A stretch of 64,000 bases of DNA from Cranoglanis bouderius (taxonomy: Eukaryota; Chordata; Actinopteri; Siluriformes; Cranoglanididae). A program made the position numbers and the translations under genes. The notes beneath the pieces were generated by a model, which saw only the letters and a program-made list of their open reading frames with translations, ran no database searches and was not told where the DNA came from. The stretch is taken from the NCBI GenBank assembly GCA_023630585.1, contig CM042547.1, forward strand, positions 3,594,668 to 3,658,667. The letters are read 5' to 3'. Position 1 is the stretch's first letter. The number at the start of each line of letters is the position of its first letter. This document shows, piece after piece, positions 1-10,400 of the stretch.

Positions 1-620
1 AGAGAAAGACTGAACAAGTATGGTTTTCATGGAAGGGTGGCTAGGAAAAAGCCTCTTCTCTCCAAAAGGAATATGGCAGCATGAACTAGGTTTGCAACCT
101 TGCATCTGAACAAACCACAAAAGTTCTGGAACGATATCCTTTGGACTGGTGAGACCAAGGTTGAAATGTCTGGTCATCATGGACAGATTGATGTTTGGCA
201 AAACAAACAAACACAGCACATCACCACAAACACCTCATACCAACTGTTAAGCATGGTGGTGGAGGGGTGATTATTTGGGCTTGTTTTTGCAGCCACAGGC
301 CTTGAGAAATTTGCAGTCACTGAGACAACAATGAACTCCATTTTATACCAGGATATTCTTGAGACAAATGTGAGGCCATCTGTCCAGTAGCTTAAGCTGG
401 GCCGAAATTGAGTCATACAACAGGACAGTGATCCCAAACACACCAGCAAATTGACATCTGAATGGCTAAAGAAGAAAAAAATGGTGGAATGGCCAAATCC
501 AGACCTCAATCCCACTGAGATGCTGTGGCGAGGATCTTATTATGTAGAAGAGTGTGGTCAAAATTTTTCCAAAATGATGTGCATTAATGGTGCCAGTGGG
601 GCTTGTCACAGCCCTTAGTC
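1..620 (+). pseudogene. Degenerate Tc1/mariner transposase remnant
   Basis: Forward translation in pieces gives Tc1-type transposase blocks: a stretch ending in RKKPLLSKRN, then KPQKFWNDILW, a GETKVE block that corresponds to the first catalytic aspartate region, PKHTSKLTSEWL for the second, and PNPDLNPTEMLW for the third. Several in-frame stops and shifts separate the blocks (for example after NMAA near base 83 and before LKLGRN near 390). The element enters from the left window edge, so its 5' end is not visible. It cannot encode a working enzyme. Confidence 0.8.
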
Positions 621-689
621 ACTGGGAAGGTCTGTATGGCTCTGGTTGTGTTAGGCAAACATTTGCGGAAAAAGAGAATGAGACATAAA

Positions 690-870
690 TCAGGTCCACT
701 CTGGGGAAACCCCTCTCATATACTGTATGTTGAGCTGTGGCAGATGGAGAGCATCTTCAACCACAGGCTCATCGTCCCTAGGTGCCAGACGGAATGCTTC
801 AGATGTTCCTATGTGCCGACAGCCATCAGACTGTACAACACCGAACCACCCCCTCCTTTGACTTAACTTT
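690..870 (+). repeat. Possible non-LTR retrotransposon 3' fragment
   Basis: The forward frame contains MESIFNHRLIVPRCQTECF followed by VPTAIRLYNTE, which resembles the C-terminal end of fish LINE ORF2 proteins, where a basic stretch precedes a PTAIRLFN-like motif. No reverse transcriptase core is attached, so this is a 5'-truncated relic at best. The call rests on motif memory only. Confidence 0.4.
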
Positions 871-2109
871 ACTACACCACATATATGTTGCAATATATTG
901 TTGTAATATGGGTACCGTATTGTACTATTTATATTGTTTACATATCACTATTCATAGTTATTGTTATATGTTTATACTGGGTATACTGTACAGCTGTAAT
1001 AGGCATATTGAATTGTATATACTGTACATATGTGATATGTATATTGTGAGTGTACATTGTTGTTGTTGTTTATATTGTTCATATGTACATTATATAGTTT
1101 GCTCTTATGTTTATATTGTAGTATATTTCTAAAATTGTGGCAGTAATGTGATTAAGGTTAAAATGATCAGGAATGTGTTTCAGAGATACCAGGTGAACTA
1201 AAACTGGTAATCTAAACTGTGTTTAATTACAGTATTCCTCAGGGCATGTTTGGTATCATTTGTATCCATATTTCATGGTGAACGATGTGGTGATATCATA
1301 AATATCATATAGTTTAGGAAATAACATTTACAATATATGTTGCAATATGTGCTCTTTCCACACACACACACACACAAACACAGGCATGCTGGCACCCCCT
1401 GGTTTGCACCAACTCATTCTCAGGAACTTAATTAACATGCAGTTCCTTAAGGTGAGAGAACCCTGCCATAAAACACATTGGGGTCCACCCTGCCAAAAAA
1501 CACATGATTTCATTCCCATTTGGTATCCTGGTCACTATACATTTCAAAGAGGCTCAGAGGTATAAGAGGATCTGCTTGGTAGAGAGAAAAGGCTTATAAC
1601 ATCAGAGCCTGCCTTTGTAACATCAGAAGGGCCTTTTGCCATAGATGCTTTTCCATCACGCATCCTATGTCCGTGATGCTGACCAATGCTTTGTAAGTTA
1701 TCTTTATTTCTGGTTTATGTATAATTTGATTTGTGATTCCATGTATTATATTCACTTGTGATTCTATATCTAAATACTCTGTGTTTATGTTTGGTATGTT
1801 TAATAGGAATAGTTTCTTAAGCTAAAAGTGTATAGTACGTTAGACACGTTTAAAGTCAACCTCTGAGAAGCCAAAAGCAAAGGCTAATGCTTGCAAGTTT
1901 AGATAGAATCTCTGACAAGTAAGATAGGAAAGGCCTAGGCTTGCATGTTGATAGAAACCTCTGAGCTAACAAAATAATGGTTCAATAAAGAAGCTATATG
2001 AAAGTCTCTGACGTAGGAACATCATTTTAATGAAAGCTTCACTTGAAGCTGCTTAAGAGTAAACATTAGTAGAACACTGAGTTCTAACACTTCTAGCACT
2101 AACTAGAAG
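871..2109. other. Gene-free AT-rich stretch
   Basis: I see no coding exon or recognisable element here. Bases 890-1130 are low-complexity TATTGT-rich DNA, and a short (CA)n run sits at 1360-1380. The open frames in this stretch are low-complexity by-products. Confidence 0.6.

Positions 2110-2110
<1 letters not shown>

Positions 2111-2194
<84 letters not shown>
2111..2194. repeat. (TA)n microsatellite
   Basis: An uninterrupted run of about 42 TA units is read directly. It abuts a Tc1-type end at 2209. Confidence 0.97.
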
Positions 2195-2208
2195 TGTATT
2201 CTTTATAC

Positions 2209-2480
2209 AGTTGCAATCAAAATTATTCAACCCCCTGAATAGAATCCCTCACAACAGCACAAATATGCAAAGCAGGTGTTGTCTCAAGCACACTTGATGC
2301 AAATAATCAAGGGCTTCATTAGTTGCACCTGGTGTGCTTGAGCTGGAACACATGAAATACCTGAACTGGCTAGGGGCAGAAAATACATGAAATACCTGGA
2401 CGGGGCAGAAAAAGGAAGCTAACAACTTCTGCAACCAGATTTCTGAGAAGGCATATTGTGAAAAATCCTCAAGTGACTGC
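2209..2480 (-). mobile_element. Truncated Tc1-like terminal fragment
   Basis: The fragment starts with CAGTTGCAATCAAAATTATT, the same terminal sequence that begins the elements at 5170 and 7974. It then carries the subterminal region of that family. No transposase core follows; at about 2480 the sequence passes into LINE-like DNA. Confidence 0.65.
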
Positions 2481-2486
2481 AAAATG

Positions 2487-3292
2487 GATCAGCTCATCAA
2501 CTACACTAGTGAGTTCTTCCACATGCCTGACGACATCAGAGAGCCAGGATGGGCTTTGTCCGCCAGGATTTCACTACCAGATGGCAGCATTTGGAGGTAG
2601 GAATTGCCATGGGATTCTTAATCTCCCCCATCTTGTTTGTGGCCACCTTCGAGGTAATACTCATTGGAGCAAGACAGATGGTGGGAGAATTACCAGCTTA
2701 CCATTTGGACAGAAAGCCAACTCTTTCAACCAAAAGTGGCTGGGCTTGCCGCAACGCCCATCTGAAACCGGTCCTCATTGGAAAAGAACATCTTACAGCC
2801 GCCACTGCAATCCATCAGCAGGAGAAGACCAGGCTAGTGTTAGAGCTGAGGGATTCCACTGACCAGGCAGTACTGACACAGGCCACAAGTGGAAAGCTCA
2901 TGCTGAAGTGGACCTGGCAATTAGCAGGCTGCAGCACAAAGAGATTGTTGACAGAGTCTGGACAGGAAGGGCAGGTCTTGGGTTGGGAGAAGCTCCGCAG
3001 GACTGGTCCAAGGCCAGCAGGAAAGAGAGGAAGGAACTGGTAGTGTCTGAGGTGACAAGGATGGACTATGAGTGCTATAAGATCAAGGCTATAGCACAAG
3101 GATGACGGGGGGCTGGACAACGTGGGAAGGCATTGTTGGCAGAAACATCACCATGGCCGACCTGTGACAATCCCCCAGGCAAGGCTTAGTTTTCTTATCA
3201 GAGCAACATACAACACACTCCCCTGCCCACTGAACCTGCACCAGTGGTTTGGCCAGGAAGAATGCTGCCCCCTCTGTAGCAGTCCAAATGCA
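2487..3292 (+). pseudogene. Non-LTR retrotransposon reverse transcriptase fragment
   Basis: Two overlapping forward frames give typical LINE polymerase and C-terminal text: SPILFVATFEVILIGARQMV, SGWACRNAH, QQEKTRLVLELRDSTDQA, ISRLQHKEIV, WSKASRKERKELVV and finally IPQARLSFLIRATYNTLP with a Cys-rich CPLC motif near 3270. The order matches a family common in fish genomes in which a WLGLP-type motif precedes the LELRDSPD segment. Frameshifts (about 2700-2900 and 3105) and a missing YxDD box show it is dead. It ends exactly where the TTCAA-type repeat begins. Confidence 0.7.
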
Positions 3293-4330
3293 AGTTCAAT
3301 TCAATTCAATTTTATTTGTATAGCACTTTTAACAATGGACATGGTCAGAGCAGCTTTACAGAAAAATACATTCAGGATATAAAATTTAAATGTATGAATT
3401 TATCCCTAATGTGCAAGCCAGAGGTGATGGTGCCAAAGAAAAAACTCCACTGAGATGTGTTAGGGATTACAAAGGGGGAGCTGGATGCAAGTGCAGGGGA
3501 AAAGTCAGTTTATTAGGAACAGAACCCAAAAATATATGGACAGGGAGAAAAGGAACACAAAGGGCAGGGTCACAACACAAACAATAATCTGCAAACTTTA
3601 ACGAGGCTATAATCCATGGAAAGCAAGGCACATTACAGAAATTACAGAAAAACAGTATTACAGAAAAAAATACATTCAGCATATAAAATTTAAATGTATG
3701 AATTTATCCCTAATGTGCAAGCCAGAGGTGACGGTGGCAAAGAAAAAACTCCCTGAGATGATATGAGTAAGAAACCTTCAGAAGAACCAAACTCAAAAGG
3801 GAACCCATCTTCATCTGGGTGACAATGAATAGTGCAATTATAAATAAATCCCTTCTATAACTGTGTACTACATGGTCAAAACGTGCAATTGTGTAACCAG
3901 GAAATTCATTACAGTTTTCCCCATGAAGTCTGTTTTGTTGAACTTATCCACTGTTCACTGATGGAGACTTGAGTGCAAAACTGTTCGTGGCAATTGCAGT
4001 CCTAAAGCTATCATAGCAATTGTAGCCCTAAGTCATCATATCATAACTGTTCATATGAATTGTGGTCCAAAGCCATCTTCATGATTTTTTAAGTGGTACC
4101 ATCCTCAATAATCTCAATGATCTTCAGGCTGTCCATGTGGGGCCAACCTCAGCAGCAGCAAGTGATTTCATATTTATGAGAACTCAAACCAGAAGTAGGG
4201 CATCAGGATGGTTCAGGCAGGTCTAGAAAGCAGAAGGTGTCAGGATCACTGGTATCTTTGAAGTAGCATGTGTAGCTTAACAGAGAGAGGAGAGAGAGAG
4301 GGAGAGAGAGAGAGGGAGAGCCTTTGGGGG
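3293..4330 (+). repeat. Dispersed fish repeat with TTCAATTCAA head, split by an insertion
   Basis: The head is (TTCAA)n followed by TTTTATTTGTATAGCACTTT; the text continues with CATCTGGGTGACAATG (about 3815) and a tail at 4190-4260. The same order recurs at 12453-12950, so this is one repeat family. Here an LTR fragment (3457-3630) interrupts it, and the roughly 100-bp section around GTATGAATTTATCCCTAATG occurs on both sides of the interruption. Confidence 0.75.
3457..3630. mobile_element. LTR fragment, same family as 6531-6931
   Basis: It begins TGTTAGGGATTACAAAGG and shares GAGCTGGATGCAAGTGCAGG and the following 100 bases with the LTR at 6531. It breaks off after the ACGAGGCTATAATCCA motif. 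Only the first 40% of the LTR is present. Confidence 0.7.
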
Positions 4331-4445
4331 TTGGGGGGGGGCGATAGCTTCCAAACATCCGTGTTCACCACAACACTCTATGCCCGTTGAACCCTCCACA
4401 TCTGCTCCTTTACCTAAGAAAAAGCTATATAGGAAATCCTATATA

Positions 4446-5385
4446 GCTTTATAGGATTTTTTCTTTTCCTACTACTTCTTGATATCATCAGGAACAAAAA
4501 TCTATCCAAATTTCCACCAGGACCATGGCCCCCTACCTTTTGTGGGAAACATTTTCACTGGGGCTTGACTTCAAAACAATAGACAAGGTAAGTTAAAAAG
4601 ACCATTTTGGCATTTTGTTTGTTTGTTTGTTTGAGCAGAACAACTATATATATATGAAATGAAAAACGCCTTGAAAACCTTATATAAATTTTTTTTACAA
4701 AACCATTTTGTGTCAAAGTAATAAAAAATATTTGTGATACATGTATAGAAAATGTGTAACCACTATCTTTCACTCTTGCTGACAAGTATGGAGACGTTTT
4801 CAGCCTGCGTTGGGGCAATGAGAAAACTGTGTATATCTCTGGACATAAAATGGTGAAGGAGGCTTTCATTACATTGCAGATCGACCTGCTGTCCCTCTCT
4901 TTCACAAAGTCTTTAAGGGAATTGGCAAGTAAAATAATAATAATATATGAGGTGCGGCATGTACTTTACTTAATTAATAAATATTGTTTTTGTTCTTCAG
5001 CATTATTACAAATGATTGTCTTTGATATCAAATTATCAGGAGAGTCAACCCCCCCCCCCCCTCCCAAGAAAAAGAACGATACTTTGATGACCTAACAGTA
5101 GTTTGCTAGAGTATGTACACTTTAAAGTTTGTACATTCCAAAAATACCTGTTTTTTTTTTAACCACATACAGTTGCAATCAAAATTATTTAACCCCCATT
5201 GCAAATCAGGTTTATCATTTGTTAAAATTTACAAACTTTCAGCTCCAGAACATCAACGAGCCACCACCATGCTTGACTGTGGACAGAGTGTTCTTTCTTC
5301 ATTCTTTCTTTCTCCAGACATACCGCTTACACCATCATGTCGAAAAGTTCCAGTTTTGTTTCATCGCCCCACAGAACAGAATCCG
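4446..5385 (+). pseudogene. Broken duplicate of CYP2 gene A exons 1-2
   Basis: Bases 4446-4587 match the second half of gene A exon 1 (7124-7262), including the FPPGPWP membrane-hinge motif and the GTAAGT donor, but with single-base insertions in CCATGGCCCCCTACC and ACTGGGGCTTG that break the frame. The start codon half is missing. Bases 4775-4924 match exon 2, but the intron end that carries the acceptor AG in gene A is deleted and 13 bases are missing from the middle of the exon. The GCAAGT donor of gene A exon 2 is preserved. The copy also includes the intron-2 Tc1 element of gene A, internally deleted, so the duplication happened after that transposon inserted. Exons 3-9 are absent. Confidence 0.88.
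5170..5385 (-). mobile_element. Internally deleted Tc1-like element inside the CYP pseudogene
   Basis: It starts at a TA dinucleotide with CAGTTGCAATC and, after about 80 bases, jumps to text that in the gene A copy lies at about 8525. It then stops inside the element where LTR-type DNA takes over. It is the duplicate of the 7974-8982 element. Confidence 0.75.
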
Positions 5386-5673
5386 AATAATCCACAGAGT
5401 CAAGGCATTAATCCACAGAAGAAAAGGCATGAATCCACAAAAGAATGAGGGTATAATCCAAGGAAGGCAAGGTAGAAATCCACACTGTGAAGGCATTAAT
5501 CCACAAAAGAAAAGCCATTAATCCACAACAGAATGAGGCTAGGGTCTATGGTCCATGGTCTATGGTCTTGGAAAGCGAGGTGAGTGCTAATGCAAAGAAC
5601 ATTCATTCATCTAGTTAAATCTAATACTCTGCGCCAAAGCACGAGGGGACCTCCGCCCAAGCCACGTTCCGCC

Positions 5674-5800
5674 GGAGGTCCCCTCGTGGACCTCTGGCAG
5701 GAGCAGGACAGGAGCGGAGGTCCCCTCATGGACCTCTGGCAGGAGCGGGACAGGAGCGGAGGTCTCCTCATAGACCCCCAGTCAGAGCTCCGCTGCGGAG
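5674..5800. repeat. 42-bp tandem repeat, three units
   Basis: Units starting GGAGGTC at 5674, 5716 and 5758 repeat the text CCTCTGGCAGGAGC. The unit is a multiple of three. Confidence 0.85.
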
Positions 5801-5820
5801 ACCTCCGGATGGGGCTCAGG

Positions 5821-6132
5821 GCTGGAGATTGCCACGTTAACCTCCAGGTGGAGCTCCGCTGAGGAGACCTCCTGCTGGGTCTCCGGCTAGAGCTCGGGGC
5901 TGGAGGTTGCCATGTTAACCTCCAGAGGGAGCTCCGCTGAGGAGACCTCCTGCTGGGTCTCCACCTGGAGCTCAGGGCTGGAGGTTGCCATGTTAACCTC
6001 CAGGTGGAGCTCCGCTGAGGAGACCTCCTGCTGGGTCTCCACCTGGAGCTCAGGGCTGGAGGTTGCCATGTTAACCTCCAGGTGGAGCTCCCCTGGGGAG
6101 ACCTCCTGCTGGGTCTCCAGCTGGAGCTCGGG
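5821..6132. repeat. 78-bp tandem repeat, four units
   Basis: Units beginning GCTGGAG occur at 5821, 5899, 5977 and 6055, exactly 78 bp apart, with a diverged partial fifth unit. On the minus strand they encode the 26-residue repeats of the ORF ending at 5887; the two most upstream-coordinate units lie partly beyond its stop. Confidence 0.95.
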
Positions 6133-6513
6133 GTTGGCATGCTGCAAAGTGGCATGCCCGATGCAGCCCCTGGTCATGCCCTCCTGGCTCCAGGGCTGAG
6201 AGGTGCCGGCCGCCACGTTGGCCCGCTCCCTCCCATAGTGCTCCAGGAAAGAATGGCCGGGCTGATCGGGCAGGTGAACGTTGTTTAACAGGGTGTTTAG
6301 GTCTGGCTCGTATTCCGGGCTTCCATACTCCTGGATCAGGAGATCCACGAAACCCGAAACAGTGTTCAGGGCCTGTAAAAGAAAATATTGGGGATAGTAG
6401 GAAAAACCATTGTACGCGGTGGGAGGAGGAATACAGGCCCGAAAAGAAACAGAGTCCAAGGGAGGAACAAAAAGTTTGGCGCGGCTTGCTAATAATTTCC
6501 CCGCTGCATCCAT
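5887..6513 (-). CDS. Unrecognised 208-residue ORF in LTR-type element, with 26-residue repeats
   Basis: The reading frame opens with an ATG 18 bp after the LTR and closes with TAG at 5887. The first 100 residues look like an ordinary globular sequence (Pro-rich start, FSYYPQYFLLQALN, then LNTLLNNVHLPDQPGHSF). The rest is built from repeats of 26 residues with ELQVETQQEVSSAELHLEV at their core. I do not recognise the family. Position suggests a gag-like protein, but no zinc knuckle (CCHC) is visible. Base composition is far more GC-rich than the flanks. It may be an expressed element protein, a degenerate gag, or a chance frame carried by GC-rich repeats. Confidence 0.4.
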   Translation of the reverse strand: MDAAGKLLASRAKLFVPPLDSVSFRACIPPPTAYNGFSYYPQYFLLQALNTVSGFVDLLIQEYGSPEYEPDLNTLLNNVHLPDQPGHSFLEHYGRERANVAAGTSQPWSQEGMTRGCIGHATLQHANPELQLETQQEVSPGELHLEVNMATSSPELQVETQQEVSSAELHLEVNMATSSPELQVETQQEVSSAELPLEVNMATSSPEL

Positions 6514-7079
6514 GTTTAGGCGAAGTATTCTGTTAGGGATGACACAGGGGAGCTGGATGCAAGTGCAGGGGAAAAGTCAGTTTATTAGGAACAGAACCAA
6601 AAATATATGGACAGGGAGAAAAGGAACACAAAGGCAGGGTCACAACACAAACAATAATCTACAAACTTGAACAAGACTATAATCCAAGGAAAGCAAGGTA
6701 ATAATCCACACAGTCAAGGCATTAATCCACAGAAGAAAAGGCATTAATCCACAAAAGAACGAGGCTATAATCCAACGAAGGCAAGGTAGTAATCCACACC
6801 GTCAAGGCATTAATCCACAAAAGAAAAGGCATTAATCCACAAAAGAAAAGGCATTAATCCACAAAAGAACAAGGCTAGGGTCTATGGTTCATGGTCTATG
6901 GTCTTGGAAACACGAGGAAAATTTTGTTACACTTTTCTAGGAATTCAGAGTAGCTTACATAATCTCTCCCCTCTGCTCCAGTCCAGCTACAGGTCGAGAG
7001 CTCAAACAAAGCAGTCAAAGTACACAAACCTTCACACACAGGAGCAGACATACCACTAAAATCCTCACAAACAACAGAA

Positions 7080-7316
7080 ATGATCTTACACTACTTAGTG
7101 GAATACCTTGATTTTAAGAGCTGGCTTATAGGATTTTTACTTTTCCTACTACTTCTTGATATCATCAGGAACAAAAATCCATCCAATTTTCCACCAGGAC
7201 CATGGCCCCTACCTCTTGTGGGAAACATTTTCACTGGGCTTGACTTCAAAACAATAGACAAGGTAAGTTAAAAGGACCATTTTGGCATTTTGTTTGTTTG
7301 TTTGTTTGAGTAGAAC

Positions 7317-7404
<88 letters not shown>

Positions 7405-10400
7405 GAAATGAAAAACACCTTGAAAACCTTCTATAATTTTTTTTTTACAAAACTTTTTTGTGTCAAAGTAATAAAAATATTTTGTGATACATGTATATAA
7501 AATGTGTAACCAGTAACTTTCACTCTTTTCTCCATTACTTGTATGTATTTAAACTAAGCTTGCTGAGAAGTATGGAGACGTTTTCAGTCTGCGTTGGGGC
7601 AGTGAGAAAACTGTGTATATCTCTGGACATAAAATGGTGAAGGAGGCTCTCATTACTCAGCTGGACAGCTTTGCAGACCGACCTGTTGTCCCTCTCTTTC
7701 ACAAAGTCTTTAAGGGAATTGGCAAGTAAAATAATAATAATATATGGGGTGCGGCATGTACTTTACTCAAGTAATAAATATTGTTTTTGTTCTTCACCAT
7801 TATTACAAATGATTGTCTTTGATACCAAATTATCAGGAGAACCCCCCCCCCCCCAAAAAAAAACAAACAAACAAAAAAAAAACAATACTTTGATGACCTA
7901 ACAGTAGTTTGCTACAGTATGTACACTTTAAAGTTTGTACACTCCAAAAATGCCTGTTTTTTTTAACCACATACAGTTGCAATCAAAATTATTTAACCCC
8001 TATTGCAAATCAGGTTTATCATTTGTCAAAATTTACAGACTTTCAGCTCTTCGCAATGAACAAATCAAACAAAAGTAACTGAAATAGTTCAACACAACGA
8101 ATGCTTCAAGTGGTTTCCCCAAATTCAACTGAAAATGCAACTTATAATGACTTCTCCAGTCTAAAAATTATTCAACCCCTTCATGGCAAGCATCTTTAGT
8201 ACTCAGTAGAGCACTCTTTATCTGTTATGTCCTGCTGCAAACGAGATGCATAGCCAGACACCAGCTTCTAGCAGTGTTCCTGGGGAATCTTAGCCCATTC
8301 CTCATGAGCAATGGCCTCCAGTTCAGTAATATTCTTGGGTTTGCATGCTGCAACCACCTTCTTCAAATCCCACCAGATTGTTGGAAGGTCCAATGAGGCC
8401 CAAGCTTCAGCTTCCTCACGTTTGGCATGACGTTTTCTCCTAGGATTTCCTGGTACTTCAATGAATCCATCTTGCCTTCCACAAGCTGCAGATTTCCATT
8501 GCCAGTGGATGCAAAACAGCCCCAGAGCATCACCGAGCCACCACCATGCTTGACTGTGGACAGAGTGTTCTTTCTTCATTCTTCCTTCTCCAGACATACC
8601 GCTGACACATCATGTCGAAAAGTTCCAGTTTTGTTTCATCGCCCCACAGAACAGAATCCCAAAACTTCTGTGGCTTATTTATATGATTTTGAGCCAACTT
8701 TTCTTGTGCTTTGGGGTCAGTAGAGGTGTACGTCCTGGAGTTCTGGCATGGAAACCTTCTGCGTTTAGTACACACCATACTGTGCTCACTGAAACCTCAG
8801 TGCCTGTTGCCACCAAGTCTTGCTGCAGGTCTTTTACAGTCACTCAAGGATTTTTCACAACCTGCCTTCTAAGAAATCTGGTTGCAGCCGTTGATAGCTT
8901 CCTTTTTCTGCCCTGTCCAGGTATTTCCACTAAATAATAAACCTGATTTGCAATGGGGGTTGAATCATTTTGAGTGCAACTGTATAACATTATATTCTAC
9001 TAACGCATGGCAGTGTTTTTAGGATGTATAACTAAATGTTCACAATCTTCACTGCTATTGCTAGTCAGCTAAATATTACCTAACTTTAGCTCCTGTTTCC
9101 ATTTACATTATATATCAGATATTATTAGTCATTAACTAATAATAACTTTTTTTGTTAACTTTTTCTCTCATGGTATGTAGCTTGTTATGTTAACGAGAAA
9201 TCACAAAGTTTTTTGGTAAATAACAGCGCATATTTTTAAAAATCAGTTTATTACATCAATATCTGTCTTACAAGTCCCTGCAAATTAACTGTCACGTGAC
9301 TGTTGCAAGGTACTGACAATGAGACTCCTTCCATAAATGTTGAATAAATGTCTCCTAAAAAAACAAAAAGATACATCAACACATCACCGATTACACATTT
9401 CACTTTGTGAAACACTAACACATTTTTAAAATCAGGTTATTATTATTCTTAGGTTATGTGGAGCATCTGCCATACAAGTGCCTGTATATGAGCTGTTACT
9501 ATAGAAACAATAATGTATAAGAACGAGCACATCAATATAAACCTATTGTTCATGTAACAGTCAGAACTACTTTCTGAGCCGTGCTGTTATACAGAAATAA
9601 TGCACACCTTTTGACCAATCAGCCACGCTGCAGTATACACTGGAATATTTTATGGGCAAGTTCTGTGTTCATTCGTTCCCTTAACCTCTAAAATAATCCA
9701 GCATTTTTTTGAGTGTACAGGCTGTGACCTTTCATCAACTTATATATAATATAATAATATGTATAATACATCACCTATAAATATAATCTAATTGGATACA
9801 CTGAGACTTGCTGTGCCATGCTCTGAAGGTGTTGCTCTCAGTAATGGGTACCTGTGGAAAAACCAGAGGAAGTTTGTCATCACACGCCTACGCCACTTTG
9901 GTGAAGGGAGGAAGACTCTAGAGCTGAGTATCCAGCAGGAGAGCATCTTTCTGTGTGATGCTTTCAAAGCAGAACAGGGTAAGTGGCCACCTCAAAATTT
10001 ATTATTCATGGGGAGGTTTCTTAGCTAAAGCAGGTTTCACCATTAACTAACAAATATAAAGTACCTCAGTTCAGGACTATTCGTTACAAATCATAGATGA
10101 TGTTTAGAACAGATTTTAAATAGACATAGCCAACCAAATTATATATATGTAATGTACAAATCATATTTTTGTGCCCATTTAGGTCCTTTTGATCCCTGGT
10201 GTTTCGTCAACAACGCAGTCTCAAACATCATCTCTGCAATAGTTTTCGGCCATCGCTTTGAATACCACGATGAGAATTTCCGGAATATCTTGCGTTTGGA
10301 TGCCGAAGCTATCTTTTTGGCAGGTTCTGTCCAATCACAGGTCAGTAGGTATAAATTCTGCTTTTAGAGCAAATCAAACCATTTTTATTCACAGTTTGAT

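Larger units (their letters stand above)
5386..6931 (-). mobile_element. Small LTR-type retroelement with one long ORF
   Basis: A 401-bp direct-repeat candidate at 6531-6931 reads TGTAACAAAATTTTCC to CATCCCTAACA on the minus strand, giving TG...CA ends. A truncated partner (5386-5582) shares its minisatellite and the AGGGTCTATGG text but has lost the terminal TGTTACA-like end. On the minus strand the order is LTR, ORF starting 18 bp after the LTR, tandem repeats, partial second LTR. There is no protease, reverse transcriptase or integrase, and the internal part is under 1 kb. This fits a non-autonomous (TRIM/LARD-like) or strongly deleted gypsy-type element. I could not identify a primer binding site. 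Confidence 0.6.

Noticed and set aside
5607..6155. 182-residue minus frame rich in RRSPQRSSTWRLTW
   Set aside because: It is an alternative frame over the 78-bp repeats; it starts within the other ORF and has no unique N-terminal region.
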